64,000 nt of DNA from CAZNSX01 sp964575845 (GCA_964575845.1 CAZNSX010000005.1:62001-126000); one strand, 5' to 3'; numbered from the stretch's first letter, positions 27,419-37,362 are shown. Numbers and translations are program-made. The notes: generated by a model from the letters alone, not told the origin.

Positions 27419-27723
27419 GGCGCGGGCGTTCCAAGGGAGGCTCCCCTCGCCTCTTTCCCTTAGGGCGCTCGCCGCTCATCGGGTCCCGCCTCTGTAAGAC
27501 CCAAGGAGAGGCCCCTGCGCGCGTCTTCCTCAAGGGCCTCCGTAGAGGCCGAGAGATGAATTCGTCGACCAGGCCATGCCCTTCGATCTTCGGGATTGCC
27601 TAGGCCATTTCGATCCACGGCATATCTCTATTGATAGGGGGAATCTCGCATCCGTACTCCATCTCAATGCCTCGCTCCGATGGGATAAAATAGCTGTGGA
27701 ATGCTGCTTCATATAATCCCGAA
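27419..27723. other. Convergent intergenic region
   Basis: About 300 bp between convergent genes. Nothing gene-like is seen, and no clear intrinsic terminator is found. Confidence 0.35.
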
Positions 27724-28860
27724 TCAAATAATTATGATCTCCTCTTTGCAATGGTTTAGCATTTCATGACCGTCGGGAGTGACCACATAAGTCTCGCCGA
27801 TGAACATCTGGCGCCATTCGCCCGTTGGAACCATGGGATGCAGAGTTACCAACATTCCCGGCTCGAGAATGACCTTGCTATCCAGCGTCATGGGCGATTC
27901 GCTCAGGTCGAGCCCGGCAAAATGGCCGCTCCCCGCCTCTTTCATGGAATATCCGTGCTCCTTCAGGACATCACTGGCCGCATGGGCCATCGCGGCGAAG
28001 CCCTCACCGGGCTTCAGATGCTCGAGCGCTCTTTGCTTTGCCTCCAGGCAGGCCTTGTGTGCCCTCGCTATGTATTCGGGTGGCTCACCCAATGAAACGA
28101 GTCTTACTATCTGGTTCCAATACCCCCCGACCCTCGGGGTGATTTCCAGCAACACCAGGTCGCCATCCCTGAAGGTGCGGGAGGTAGGGGGTATCACGAA
28201 ACCACTGAAGAGGTCTTCCTCCCCATCCGGCCGGCCTGCGCTCAGCATATCGAAGAAGGCATCGGCGCCCTCCTGGGTCATCACGGCTTCGACCTCCGCC
28301 ATGAGCTGAAGTTCGCTGAGCCCTGGTTTTATCACCTGAAGCGCCCGCTCCCATCCCTTGTCGCCCACCCGGGCGCCCCGGCGCGCCATATCTATCTCCT
28401 CGGCGCTCTTAACTATGCGCGCGGGAAAGACGGCCGAAGAGCCTTCCACAAACCTGCATTTAGGCAGCTGCTCTTGAAGCTCCTGGAAGGAATTTACGGG
28501 CAGAGCGTCGAGGCTGGAGACCCCGACCTTAAGGGCTGTCTTCTTGCTCGACTTGAGATATCGGCACAGGTCCGCAACGTTGTGCTCCGATAGCCTCAGG
28601 TCTTCGACCCAGCCAGCCCGCCTGGCATCCAACAACTGATTCTCCCCGGGGAGGAACATCGCCGGCGCTCCTTCTAGGGGGAAGTAGATGAGGGCGGTTG
28701 AAAAAATGAGGGGATAGTTCGATAGATAGGTGAAGTTCCCGTTCCACCGCCCGCCGACACCAGTGCCGCCAAACACGATAAGAGCATCCAGGCCTTCCTT
28801 TTTCATGTTCTCGCGCACAACTCGGTAACGACGTTCCCGCTCCTCAAGAGTAAAGCCCAT
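27724..28860 (-). CDS. M24-fold protein, creatinase-like (metal ligands absent)
   Basis: A 378-residue protein with an N-terminal creatinase domain (LEERERRYRVVRENMKKEG, YLSNYP) and a C-terminal pita-bread domain. In metal-dependent M24 peptidases the segment after VLLDxG holds two Asp ligands; here it reads LLEITPRVGGYWNQIVR, so both are replaced. The late GSGHFAGLDLSES keeps a His, and FIGETYVVT keeps the final Glu. This pattern resembles creatine amidinohydrolase and other metal-free members more than Xaa-Pro peptidases. ATG 28860 follows CGGAGGTGCTACG; the frame is open further upstream without a better start. The window also encodes two creatininase-fold proteins, though in separate operons. 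Confidence 0.72.
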   Translation of the reverse strand: MGFTLEERERRYRVVRENMKKEGLDALIVFGGTGVGGRWNGNFTYLSNYPLIFSTALIYFPLEGAPAMFLPGENQLLDARRAGWVEDLRLSEHNVADLCRYLKSSKKTALKVGVSSLDALPVNSFQELQEQLPKCRFVEGSSAVFPARIVKSAEEIDMARRGARVGDKGWERALQVIKPGLSELQLMAEVEAVMTQEGADAFFDMLSAGRPDGEEDLFSGFVIPPTSRTFRDGDLVLLEITPRVGGYWNQIVRLVSLGEPPEYIARAHKACLEAKQRALEHLKPGEGFAAMAHAASDVLKEHGYSMKEAGSGHFAGLDLSESPMTLDSKVILEPGMLVTLHPMVPTGEWRQMFIGETYVVTPDGHEMLNHCKEEIIII

Positions 28861-28976
28861 CGTAGCACCTCCGTGTTCGGCCGGGATGGGAATGGTCCTC
28901 AACCCAAGCTTGTCCGCTTGGGCGACGGTGAACTCCTGGCATACGTAACACCCCTGGTTCTCTGTCGATGTCAGGC

Positions 28977-29771
28977 CTAGAACATCATCCTGCCGCCGCA
29001 GACGGGTAGATTCGCGCCCGTTATGAACCCCGAGCCCCTGCGGGCAAAGAAAAGAACCGCCTGAACCACGTCCTCTGGCTGCGTGAGGCGCCCCATCGGC
29101 GAACCCTTCAGATACTCCCTCTGATATTCCTCGGTGTGGGGGGTTTCTCTGTCCGTCTTCGTCCACCCCGGTGAAACCATGTTGACCGTTATGCCGTACT
29201 CCCCCATCTCGGCCGCGAGGTTTCGAGAGAACGAGAGCAGCGCCATCTTCACGGCGGCGTAGACATGCCATTGCCAGATGTATTCGTTGATTGCGGTGCT
29301 GAGCATGTTAATGATCCTGCCGCCACCTCTCTCGACCATCGACGGAAGCACCGCCTGGCAACAATAAAAAGCCCCCTTCAGCCCCACGTCGAGCTGCGCC
29401 TGGTAGTCTTCCCATGTGAGGTCGAGGAAGTGCTTATGGGCTCCTAAATGCCTGGCATTATTGACAAGGATATCCACCGGCCCCAATGCCGATGCCGTCT
29501 CATTTACCATGCGGTCAACTTCTGATTTCACTGCGATGTTTGCCTGGACGGCTATGGCTTTTCCACCATGCTCCTCGACCCGCCGCACCACTTTAGAAGC
29601 ACCCTCTCGATTCTGATGAAAATGCACACCCACCGCCGCACCGGCGCACCCCAACGCCAGTGCGATTGCTGCACCTATCCGTCGGCTTCCGCCTGTCACC
29701 AGAGCAACAGAATCAGACAAGTCAAGGGAGGGATTCATCGAGCGCGAATTACTCCTCTGGCGGAGTTCCAT
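28977..29771 (-). CDS. SDR-family oxidoreductase (3-oxoacyl-ACP reductase-like)
   Basis: A 264-residue short-chain dehydrogenase. The cofactor motif VTGGSRRIGAAIA is near residue 25, NNARHLG follows, and the catalytic Ser (NMLSTAIN) and YxxxK (YAAVK) are present. A basic pair after the glycine motif favours NADP (inference). Of several in-frame ATGs the one at 29771 is placed 7-8 bases behind AGGAGG. It is upstream of the creatinase-like gene on the same strand, about 116 bp away. Confidence 0.82.
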   Translation of the reverse strand: MELRQRSNSRSMNPSLDLSDSVALVTGGSRRIGAAIALALGCAGAAVGVHFHQNREGASKVVRRVEEHGGKAIAVQANIAVKSEVDRMVNETASALGPVDILVNNARHLGAHKHFLDLTWEDYQAQLDVGLKGAFYCCQAVLPSMVERGGGRIINMLSTAINEYIWQWHVYAAVKMALLSFSRNLAAEMGEYGITVNMVSPGWTKTDRETPHTEEYQREYLKGSPMGRLTQPEDVVQAVLFFARRGSGFITGANLPVCGGRMMF

Positions 29772-30553
29772 AATCATTTCCTCCTCGGAACGAGCCCGTC
29801 CTGCTTGAGTTGAGCCAGCCCCTGGAAAACGCCAATTTTATCTTTTGCTCAGCCCCTACAAAGTAATCGGGGCTGAATTTTGCAACATCCCCGCAAAAAA
29901 GTCGAGCCATACCGCTGCTGCTCTCACGCCCTCGCCTGAGGCAGGTCGGCTATCTTAAGACTATCGAGTTGGAAAACCTTTGTGGTCAGACCCGACAGTC
30001 CAAGATCCGTGAGCTTTCCGACCCATCATCGATGATGCGGTGGCTTTACCCAGGAATTCGGGAGAAAATTCCTCAGCACTTCTCTTTACGGCCTGCCCCA
30101 AGAGCACGGCACAAACTATGCGGCCCGCCAAGCTGGGCGTTTTCGCTTATGGGAGCTGGAGGGAGCCTGCGCCTCCGCATCAGAATGGCGAGGGTCAGCC
30201 TTGAGGAATATTACACCACCTGGGATAGAAGCGATGAGAGGGCTGAGCTCACCTTCCATAAGGGGGAGGCGGATGCCGGGTTTGAACGGGCTAACCGCCC
30301 TCCGGCCGTCGCAAGCCCAGCCACAGAAAGGCCCCGCGGAGCGACTCCACCAGAGGAGGGGTGATCTGGGCCTGAGGTACTGAGTCCTCAAGCCCTTCTG
30401 CAAGCCGGATCATGAGGACGGGCTGCACCGGGAGTAACCGGCCGGTAGGGCCCCTCTTCCCCCCCTCTCAAACCGCCGCGTCAGACTCTCAGAACTCTAA
30501 GGGCAGCAGATGCTGCCCGGCTGAATTCATGGCGCTCGTCTCGGTCAGCCTTG
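29772..30553. other. Intergenic region, no gene recognised
   Basis: About 780 bp. Small open frames exist on both strands (for example 29969-30364 plus, 30116-30403 minus), but they overlap each other, lack good ribosome sites and resemble no family I know. A promoter for the minus-strand SDR gene is expected at its left end. Confidence 0.35.
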
Positions 30554-30982
30554 CTACGCGCTGACGGAGACCAGGTCGATGTCAAAGGTGAGGGTGTGCC
30601 CGGCCAGCGGGTGATTGGCGTCGAGAACAGCGGAGTCCTCGCCGAGTTCCATCACCCAGACCACGACGGTTCTGTCCTCGTCTCCGACCTTAGCGTGGAG
30701 CGGGTCGCCAACCTGCACCTCTTGGGGCAGCAAGGTGCGGGGAACGCGCTGCTCAAGACCAGGCTCGCGAGGCCCATAGCCGTCCTCGGCAGCCACCTCG
30801 ACGGTTTTCGATTCGCCCGGCTGCATGCCTATGACTGCCTGGCTCACCCCCGGGATCACCTCGCTGCCTCCCGCCGTAAACTCCAGCGGGGCACGGTCTT
30901 GCGTGCTGTCGAACACGGTACCGTCTTCAAGCCGGCCGGTGTAGTGGATCTTCACCTGATCTCCTGATTTAGCGGCTTCCAT
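30554..30982 (-). CDS. FKBP-type peptidyl-prolyl isomerase, SlyD-like
   Basis: A 142-residue protein with the FKBP core split by an IF (insert-in-flap) domain: KSGDQVKIHYTGRLEDGTVFDST at the start, GVSQAVIGMQPGESK in the middle, and GHTLTFDIDLVSV at the end. It should isomerise prolyl bonds and act as a cytoplasmic folding helper. There is no long His-rich metal-binding tail, unlike E. coli SlyD. ATG 30982 is chosen because GAAGGAG lies 6 bases upstream. Confidence 0.88.
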   Translation of the reverse strand: MEAAKSGDQVKIHYTGRLEDGTVFDSTQDRAPLEFTAGGSEVIPGVSQAVIGMQPGESKTVEVAAEDGYGPREPGLEQRVPRTLLPQEVQVGDPLHAKVGDEDRTVVVWVMELGEDSAVLDANHPLAGHTLTFDIDLVSVSA

Positions 30983-31373
30983 AATCATCTCCTTCTCCCT
31001 ACCCGGCGGATGCATGGAGTCCACTGGCCTCAACCAGCTCTCCCTACTCCTGAATCACGGAATGACGACAGACTGCGATAGAGGGCAGTTCATCGCTAGT
31101 CCCTCTCCCCATAAAGCAAATTTGTAGTCTCATAACGAACTTATATGAAAGAAAATTCCATGTCTAAGGAAATCTCCCGTCCCGATGAGAAGAAAATGCA
31201 TGCAGTGATGTTAACGGAGAGGTGCCCTGCAGCTCAAATCTGACTTCTGCTGGAGAGCAACTTTTGGCACGCTTTGTTTGATTTGGCGGAGGGGGTGGAC
31301 GGATTTCTTTTTCGGCTCGGGTGGGCTCTAGCCGCGGGACCAGGCCACTGTGAGTGACGACATGCCTACCCCT
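30983..31373. other. Intergenic region, no gene recognised
   Basis: About 390 bp between two minus-strand transcription units. It includes an AT-rich stretch near 31125-31165 that could hold the slyD promoter. No gene or RNA is recognised. Confidence 0.3.
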
Positions 31374-32573
31374 TCATGTTGCCTTTTCCTCTCGCTCCTC
31401 CTGCAAGAGCCTCACCGGGTTTTCAAGCTCCTCTTTGACCTTCCGGAGGAAGAGGGCCGATGACATGCCGTCCATGACCCTGTGGTCGTATGAAATTGTC
31501 AGGAACATCATCGGCCGCGCAACGATCTGCCCGTCCCGCACGACCGGCGTTTCAGCTATTCGCCCCATCCAGAGGACCGCGCTCTGGGGTTGATTGATTA
31601 TGGGCGTTGAGATGAGGGTGCCGAAAACGCCTCCATTGGAAATTGAGAAAGTACCGCCCCTGACATCATCAGGGGCGAGCCGACCTTTTCGCGCCTTCTG
31701 AGCGAGTCTTTCCGCTTCCGCGGCCAATTCCAGAAGGGACATGCTATGCGCGTTTCTGATGACGGGCACGATGAGACCCTCGGGAGTCGCCGTGGCCACT
31801 CCCAGGTGGATATATTTCTTGATGAGGATCTTGTCGCCCTCTAGGGAGGAGTTGATTACCGGGTTCTCCTTGATAGCTGAGACAGCGGCCCGCATGACGA
31901 AGGGAAGGAAGGTTAGTCGGAACTTTGGGTCTTTCTGGCGCTCCATCTCGATGATCTCTTTTCTGAGCTCGACCACGGCAGACATATCGACGTCTGTCAC
32001 AGAGGTAACGTGAGGCGCGGTCTGCTTGCTTCGGACCATGTGGTCCGCGATCCTCTTCCGGATGCCCACTAAGGGAAGGATTTCGACCTCCCCCTCGGCC
32101 TCAAGGCTTACGGCGGAGGAACCGTCATGATACTGCCGGACGTCCTCCTTGGTGATGACCCCGCCCGGGCCCGTTCCCGTGACGAGTCCGAGGTCCACAC
32201 CGAGTTCTATTGCCAGGCGCTTTGCCACCGGGTATGCCCGCGGGGAGGCTTTTCTCTCCGCAGGCTTTGCCTCGGTCACGGACGAAGAAGGCTCAGCGGG
32301 GCGCGCTTCAGGCTTTTCTACACTCACCTCCTCCCCGGCCTCTCCGATGAAAGCTATAGTTTCATCCACCTTCGCCATCGAATTTTCAGGATATAGAACC
32401 TTTAGCAGGGTTCCCGCGGCGGGGCTCATGACCTCGAAGGTGACCTTGTCGGTCTCCACCTCCGCCAGGGGTTCCCCCGTCTCGACCCGATCGCCCTCGC
32501 CCTTGAACCAACGCAGGACGGTCGCCTCAATCACCGCGACCCCGAGGCTCGGCAATTTCACCTCGACCGCCAT
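31374..32573 (-). CDS. 2-oxoacid dehydrogenase E2, dihydrolipoamide acyltransferase
   Basis: A 399-residue E2. The lipoyl domain is at residues 1-77 with the lipoylated Lys43 in VETDKVTFE. An Ala/Pro/Glu-rich linker follows, then the E1/E3-binding domain (about 110-145, VTGTGPGGVITKEDV), and the catalytic domain ending in DHRVMDG at 363-369 (His364, Asp368). It transfers the acyl group to CoA in a pyruvate, acetoin or branched-chain oxoacid dehydrogenase complex. It is the last gene of an E1a-E1b-E2 operon, 18 bp after E1 beta; no E3 gene is nearby. Confidence 0.9.
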   Translation of the reverse strand: MAVEVKLPSLGVAVIEATVLRWFKGEGDRVETGEPLAEVETDKVTFEVMSPAAGTLLKVLYPENSMAKVDETIAFIGEAGEEVSVEKPEARPAEPSSSVTEAKPAERKASPRAYPVAKRLAIELGVDLGLVTGTGPGGVITKEDVRQYHDGSSAVSLEAEGEVEILPLVGIRKRIADHMVRSKQTAPHVTSVTDVDMSAVVELRKEIIEMERQKDPKFRLTFLPFVMRAAVSAIKENPVINSSLEGDKILIKKYIHLGVATATPEGLIVPVIRNAHSMSLLELAAEAERLAQKARKGRLAPDDVRGGTFSISNGGVFGTLISTPIINQPQSAVLWMGRIAETPVVRDGQIVARPMMFLTISYDHRVMDGMSSALFLRKVKEELENPVRLLQEEREEKAT

Positions 32574-32591
32574 CGCTCTCTAACGCCTCCC

Positions 32592-33572
32592 TCAGATGAT
32601 GGCCTTAGCGGCTTCCACTATGTCTTTCTCGTTGGGCAATATATACTGCTCATTATGTCTGGTGGACGGGATGATGGTGTCGGGCGTGGCGATCCTCCTG
32701 ATGGGGGCATTGAGATATTCCACTATCTCTTCTGCAACTATTGCGGCGATCTCCGCTCCCACTCCTCCTGTCTTGGTTCCCTCCTCCGCGATGACAAGCC
32801 GGCCCGTTTTCTTAACGGATTCGAGTATTGTTTTCTTATCCAGCGGCAGGAGACTCCGCAGGTCTATCACCTCGGCGCTTATTCCTTCGCGAGCCAGCAT
32901 CTCTGCCGCCTCCAAGGCCTTGTGGGCCATGTTGAGATGCGAGATTATTGTCACGTCATCCCCTTCGCGTCTCACGGCGGCCTCTCCGATGGGTACGAAG
33001 TATTCCTCCTCAGGGACGGGACCCCTTCTGGGGTAGAGAAGTTTGTGTTCGAAATAGATGACGGGATTCTCATCCCGTATGGCCGTCTTGAGCAGACCCT
33101 TCGCGTCATAGGGAGTTGAGGGAGCGACGACCTTGAGCCCGGGGTAATGCATGAGGGTGGCCTCTAGGCATTGTGCGTGGTGACACCCCATGCCGGTTCC
33201 CATTCCAAGCCCTGAGATTCGGAGGACCATCGGCACCTTGAAATCGCCGCCTCCGCACATGTACCTGTATTTCGCCGCCTCATTCGCTATAGCGTCCAGC
33301 GCAACCAGCATGAAGTCGCCGTACATCAATTCGGCAACCGGCTTGATGCCCGTCATGGCCGCGCCGACGGAAGCGCCCACAAATCCGTTCTCGCACATCC
33401 CGCATTCGAAAAACCTATCGTGACCGAACTCATCCACGAGCCCTCGGGTCACGCCGTAAACTCCCCACTTGATATCCTCACCGATGATGACAACGGTGTC
33501 ATCCCTTCTCATCTCCTCGCGAAGCGCTTCCCTTGCCGCCTCGGCGTAGGTCAACTCGCGACCGTTATCCAT
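32592..33572 (-). CDS. 2-oxoacid dehydrogenase E1 component, beta subunit
   Basis: A 326-residue transketolase-like subunit. Typical segments: REALREEMRRDDTVVIIGED, GGDFKVPMVLRISG, the C-terminal VIDLRSLLPLDKKTI and EEGTKTGGVGAEI. With the alpha subunit it forms the TPP-dependent decarboxylase that feeds E2. The E1b length and the split alpha/beta arrangement are those of the PdhAB/AcoAB/BkdAB group; the 2-oxoacid cannot be told from sequence by eye. Confidence 0.9.
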   Translation of the reverse strand: MDNGRELTYAEAAREALREEMRRDDTVVIIGEDIKWGVYGVTRGLVDEFGHDRFFECGMCENGFVGASVGAAMTGIKPVAELMYGDFMLVALDAIANEAAKYRYMCGGGDFKVPMVLRISGLGMGTGMGCHHAQCLEATLMHYPGLKVVAPSTPYDAKGLLKTAIRDENPVIYFEHKLLYPRRGPVPEEEYFVPIGEAAVRREGDDVTIISHLNMAHKALEAAEMLAREGISAEVIDLRSLLPLDKKTILESVKKTGRLVIAEEGTKTGGVGAEIAAIVAEEIVEYLNAPIRRIATPDTIIPSTRHNEQYILPNEKDIVEAAKAII

Positions 33573-33595
33573 TCTTCCTTCCTCCAGCCAATAAT

Positions 33596-34561
33596 TTATG
33601 CGTATACATCCGCCAAGATTTCTTCCTTGGTAGGATATTCGCTCTCTATCGCGAATTTGCCCGCGGCCTCGATCTCCTCTCTGGCCTTCGCCTCCATCTT
33701 CTGGAGCCCATCTTCCGTGGACATCCCCCTCTCTATCAACTTTTCCCGCAGGCGCTTCACGGGGTCTTTTTCCCTCCAGGCATCAACCTCCTCTTTGCTC
33801 CTGTAGCCGCCGTAGGAACGGGTATCGAAGGGAGTGTGAGGGTGGAGGCGATAGGTCTTCGCCTCGACCAGAGTGGGCCCCTCACCGGCACGGGCTCTTA
33901 CGACCGCCTCTCGGACGATCTCATAGACCGCCACGGCATCGTTGCCGTCAACGATTACCCCAGGGATTCCGTAGCCCGCGGAGCGGGCGGCGAGGTCTTC
34001 GATGGGGGTGGTTTCGCTGATGTGGAGGAAGACCTCCCAGAAATTGTTCTCGACTATGTAGATGACCGGAACCTTCCAGGTGCAGGCGAGGTTCAAGCCT
34101 TCGTGGAAGCTTCCCGTGTTGGTGGCGCCGTTTCCCAAAAAGCAGAGCACAACCTGGTCGGTTCCACGAACCTTGATGGAAAGGCCGACGCCCGCCGCAA
34201 CGTTAAGGTGCGCTCCCTGAATGCCCGGGCGCCCCATCACTTTGAGATTCAGATCTGCCATATGCGGTCCGCCCTTGCCTTTGCAGTAACCGGTCTTCTT
34301 GCCCATCAGCTCGGCCATGATCTTCGCGGGCTCCATGCCTTTGCCTATGGCCCATGCCCATCCCCTGTGATACGGCATCACGAAGTCATCCTCGCGGATG
34401 GTGGCGCAGGCCGCGATGGGGGTCGCCTCCTGTCCTCGGGTGGAATGCTGGACCATGGCTATGCCGGAGGCGACGAGTTCGTTGATCTTCTCGTCCATGG
34501 TCATCGTCAGAAACATCTTGCGGTAGATCTCGATAAGCTTTTTTTCGGATGGTTCCGCCAT
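33596..34561 (-). CDS. 2-oxoacid dehydrogenase E1 component, alpha subunit
   Basis: A 321-residue TPP-binding subunit. The TPP/Mg motif reads GNGATNTGSFHEGLNLA and ends at IVENN, with the GDG triad here GNG. TRGQEATPIAACA and KGKGGPHMADL are also typical of E1 alpha. The short length and the GGPHMAD region resemble acetoin dehydrogenase and thermophile-type pyruvate dehydrogenase alpha subunits. It is the first gene of the operon, with 23 bp to E1 beta. Confidence 0.9.
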   Translation of the reverse strand: MAEPSEKKLIEIYRKMFLTMTMDEKINELVASGIAMVQHSTRGQEATPIAACATIREDDFVMPYHRGWAWAIGKGMEPAKIMAELMGKKTGYCKGKGGPHMADLNLKVMGRPGIQGAHLNVAAGVGLSIKVRGTDQVVLCFLGNGATNTGSFHEGLNLACTWKVPVIYIVENNFWEVFLHISETTPIEDLAARSAGYGIPGVIVDGNDAVAVYEIVREAVVRARAGEGPTLVEAKTYRLHPHTPFDTRSYGGYRSKEEVDAWREKDPVKRLREKLIERGMSTEDGLQKMEAKAREEIEAAGKFAIESEYPTKEEILADVYA

Positions 34562-35147
34562 AATTCAGTCCCCTTCAGGTTTCAGTGCCACTCCCCCTAA
34601 AGACTCCAAATTTGAGATATAACGAATTTGATGCATCAAAGGCCTATCTTCCGCTCCCCCTCTGCCTACCCGCCGCGAGTCCCTCTCCAGGATTGATATC
34701 ACCAGAATGGTCAAAAGAAGAAATCTCGATAAGATCGGCTGGCAAAAAATGCTCGACCGGCGTGTGATGTAATTATAGATACCGAAAAGGGTGGGATTCT
34801 GTCAACAGGGAAAACTTCACCTCTCTTTTCCCAAATTTCCACTACTTCAAGGCGAACGAGAAGGTAGCTTAGTCCCTCCAACCCCAGTTTCGGCTGGAAG
34901 TCGCTCTCGGAGTGTGATAAGGGAGGTGGGGCCTGGGCTAAGGCTCCGGGGCCGGAGGCTGGCCTGAGATTTATACCACAGGCAGATGCCCGAAGAGGGC
35001 CGCTTTTTAAAAGAAATTCGGCAGGGAGTATGAGTTGGAGGGAGATGGAGACCCCCGGGGGCAGGGTGGTCTTGGCGGGCTTTGAGGTTCGGGCGTTTCA
35101 GCGTTGATCATTTCAGAGCGGTCTTGATGATTCAGGGGGGAAGGGAG
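34562..35147. other. Divergent promoter region
   Basis: About 590 bp between the minus-strand E1 operon and the plus-strand creatininase-like gene; it should carry promoters in both directions. No gene, riboswitch or clear operator is recognised. The AGGGGGGAAGGGAG before ATG 35148 is the ribosome site of the next gene. Confidence 0.35.
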
Positions 35148-36050
35148 ATGGCAGAGGTCATCAAGCTTGAGGAGCTCTCCGTAGATGAGGCCGTGAGGCT
35201 CGCACGAGAGCGGGGAATCGTCATCGTTCCCATCGCCACCACCGAGAGCCACGGGAACCACCTCCCTCTGGCCACAGATACCCTCTTTGCGGAGTACATA
35301 GGGGGGGAGCTGAGCAAGATGACGGGCCTGCCGGCCATGATCCCCACACCCCTTCGTCTCGGGTGCTCCCCCACCTTTCATTACGATACCCTGGGGGACC
35401 AGAACTTAGGGACACTTGCCCTGAGTCACACTACCCTCCAGCAGCTCATCCTGGAACTCTGCCGAGGGCTCTACATGCTGGGCTTCCGCAAGGTCATCTT
35501 CATCCAGGCCCACGGCCAGCCCAATAACATGAGGGTCATCTGCCACGAGGTTGCAACCCAGCTGAGAAGAGAGGGAAAGGCCCTCTTCCTGGTGGGGGCC
35601 ACCTATTGGGAGCTGGCCCGGCAGCACATCGAGAAGGTGATGGATGAGCCCTTCTTCCATGCCGACCAGCATGAGACCTCCTGCTGCCTCCACATAAGGC
35701 CTGACCTGGTGAGGCTTGAGGGCGCTTTCGGTGCCCAGGATAAACCCCTCATCGATAAGTCCCTCACCAAGAGAAGCGGCATGAGCGATGAGACGGAGAC
35801 CTTCTCTATATGGGATGTGGCTTCTTATGTGGCAATCCCCGAGCCCGGCGAAGTGCACCACGGAGGCAAGGGCTCAACAGAGGCCATCGCGGCCTCCAAG
35901 GCCGAGCGCGGGGAAAAGGTGCTGGGCAGAGCCATCGAACGCTACATCGACCTCATCCGGGACCTTGAGCGCTACTACCACCCTCAGGAGGTGCCGGGGG
36001 TGGACGTGAGGACGAGGCGGAAGGAGCCCATTAGGGAGGTAAATTACTGA
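35148..36050 (+). CDS. Creatininase family protein
   Basis: A 300-residue creatininase-fold hydrolase. Metal ligands: Glu33, His35 and Asp44 in TTESHGNHLPLATD, then QAHGQPNN and DQHETSCC. The HGNHLPLATD spelling is close to canonical creatininase, unlike the paralogue at 17561-18355. The frame is open 22 codons further upstream, but ATG 35148 has the best ribosome site. The substrate is unknown; the family also includes mycofactocin (MftE) and riboflavin-pathway amidohydrolases. Confidence 0.82.
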   Translation: MAEVIKLEELSVDEAVRLARERGIVIVPIATTESHGNHLPLATDTLFAEYIGGELSKMTGLPAMIPTPLRLGCSPTFHYDTLGDQNLGTLALSHTTLQQLILELCRGLYMLGFRKVIFIQAHGQPNNMRVICHEVATQLRREGKALFLVGATYWELARQHIEKVMDEPFFHADQHETSCCLHIRPDLVRLEGAFGAQDKPLIDKSLTKRSGMSDETETFSIWDVASYVAIPEPGEVHHGGKGSTEAIAASKAERGEKVLGRAIERYIDLIRDLERYYHPQEVPGVDVRTRRKEPIREVNY

Positions 36051-36351
36051 GAGGGAGACCTCTCGGATGAATTTCATCCCGGCCATTTGTCCTTGAGTCG
36101 GCAAAGATTTCCATCTTATTCCCTATCTCATCGCAAGAGTTTCTCTTTTCGGGCCTTCCGAGTCCTTTTGAACCATTTTGCCCCCCGCGCCATCTCTTCG
36201 TAATTATCATGATGAGTAACTTAATCGCATGATGGAAAGGGCTCCCGGCAAGTTTAGCTTCCCGCTGGCAAGGGGCCTGTGATATAAAAATCAAAGGGAT
36301 GGGCAAGGGGCTAGAGGGTATGTTCGGAGGAGCCAAGAAGCACGCGCCGCG
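36051..36351. other. Intergenic region
   Basis: About 300 bp, AT-richer than its neighbours, with no gene seen. It probably contains the promoter for the K+ channel-polA group. Confidence 0.3.
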
Positions 36352-37362
36352 ATGACCCGCTTCAAAATTCTAGTCGGGGCTGTCATCTGTCTCGTTCTGG
36401 TAGGCACTCTCGGCTACCATTTCATCGAGGGCTGGACGTGGATAGAATCCTTCTACATGGTCATCATCACATTGACGACGGTGGGCTTCGGCGAGGTGCA
36501 TACCCCCTCGGAAACGGGTCGGCTCTTCACAGCAGTGCTTATAGTCGTGGGTGTAGGTACTGTGCTCTACGCCATCGGAAGCCTCACGGAGATGATGGTG
36601 GAAGGAAGGATCCGGGCTGTCCTTGGGAGGCGTAAGGTGGAGAAGGAGATAGAGAAGCTTGAGGGCCACTATATAGTTTGCGGCTGCGGGAGGGTCGGCC
36701 GCGTCATCATCGATGAGTTCCAGAGGGAAGCCCTCCCCTACGTAGTCATCGAAAAGGATGAGGAGGTGGCCCTCAGGCTCAGTGAAAAGGGTCACATGGT
36801 CCTGGTGGGGGATGCCACGGAGGATGAGGTCCTCATGCGGGGCGGCATCCTCCGGGCTAAGGGCCTGGTCACGGTCATGGGCTCGGATGCGGAAAACCTT
36901 TATATAACCCTCACGGCCCGGCATCTCAAGCGGGAACTCTTCATCGTTTCCAGGGCCGAGGAGGAGACAGCCTTGAGAAAGCTCGAGCGGGCCGGAGCGG
37001 ACCGCGTTTTCTCTCCTCACCACATTGGGGGGTTGCGCATGGCCCAGGCCGTTCTGAGGCCCGCGATGATGAGTTTCGTCGAGAGCATCATCAAGAGCCC
37101 TCGCTTGGAGCTCGGCATCGAGGAGATGCTCGTGAGCGAGGACTCCCCCATAAGCAATGTAACCCTCGCAGAGTCGGCCGTGGGAAGCCGTCTCGGCGTT
37201 ATCATCATCGGCGTGCGCAGGGGTAATGGGCAGATGGACTTTAAGCCTTCCTCTAACACTGTGGTGTATCCCGGAGACAGACTGGTTGCCATGGGACGAC
37301 CTGAACAGCTGAGGAGTCTTGAGGAGCTCGCCGGGGCCGGCTTAGGCGGCAGCAAGCCTTGA
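36352..37362 (+). CDS. Potassium channel protein with RCK (TrkA-N/TrkA-C) domains
   Basis: A 336-residue two-helix K+ channel. Helix 1 spans about 5-22, the pore loop carries the selectivity filter TTVGFGEV at 42-49, and helix 2 spans about 58-76. A cytoplasmic RCK domain follows, with the nucleotide-binding motif CGCGRVGR and acidic VIEKDEE, and then a TrkA-C domain (about 245-330). It is of the MthK/YugO type, gated by a ligand or nucleotide. Its stop overlaps an alternative TTG of polA, so the two genes are probably co-transcribed. Confidence 0.88.
   Translation: MTRFKILVGAVICLVLVGTLGYHFIEGWTWIESFYMVIITLTTVGFGEVHTPSETGRLFTAVLIVVGVGTVLYAIGSLTEMMVEGRIRAVLGRRKVEKEIEKLEGHYIVCGCGRVGRVIIDEFQREALPYVVIEKDEEVALRLSEKGHMVLVGDATEDEVLMRGGILRAKGLVTVMGSDAENLYITLTARHLKRELFIVSRAEEETALRKLERAGADRVFSPHHIGGLRMAQAVLRPAMMSFVESIIKSPRLELGIEEMLVSEDSPISNVTLAESAVGSRLGVIIIGVRRGNGQMDFKPSSNTVVYPGDRLVAMGRPEQLRSLEELAGAGLGGSKP

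Noticed and set aside
28861..28976. N-terminal extension of the M24 protein (open frame containing CYVCQEF)
   Set aside because: The frame is open, but the ATG at 28860 has a strong RBS and begins where homologous creatinase domains start; the extension has no start codon of its own and may be a remnant of another gene.
29969..30403. Overlapping open frames in the gap 29772-30553
   Set aside because: No ribosome site, no recognisable domain, and opposite-strand frames of similar length in GC-rich DNA; treated as chance.
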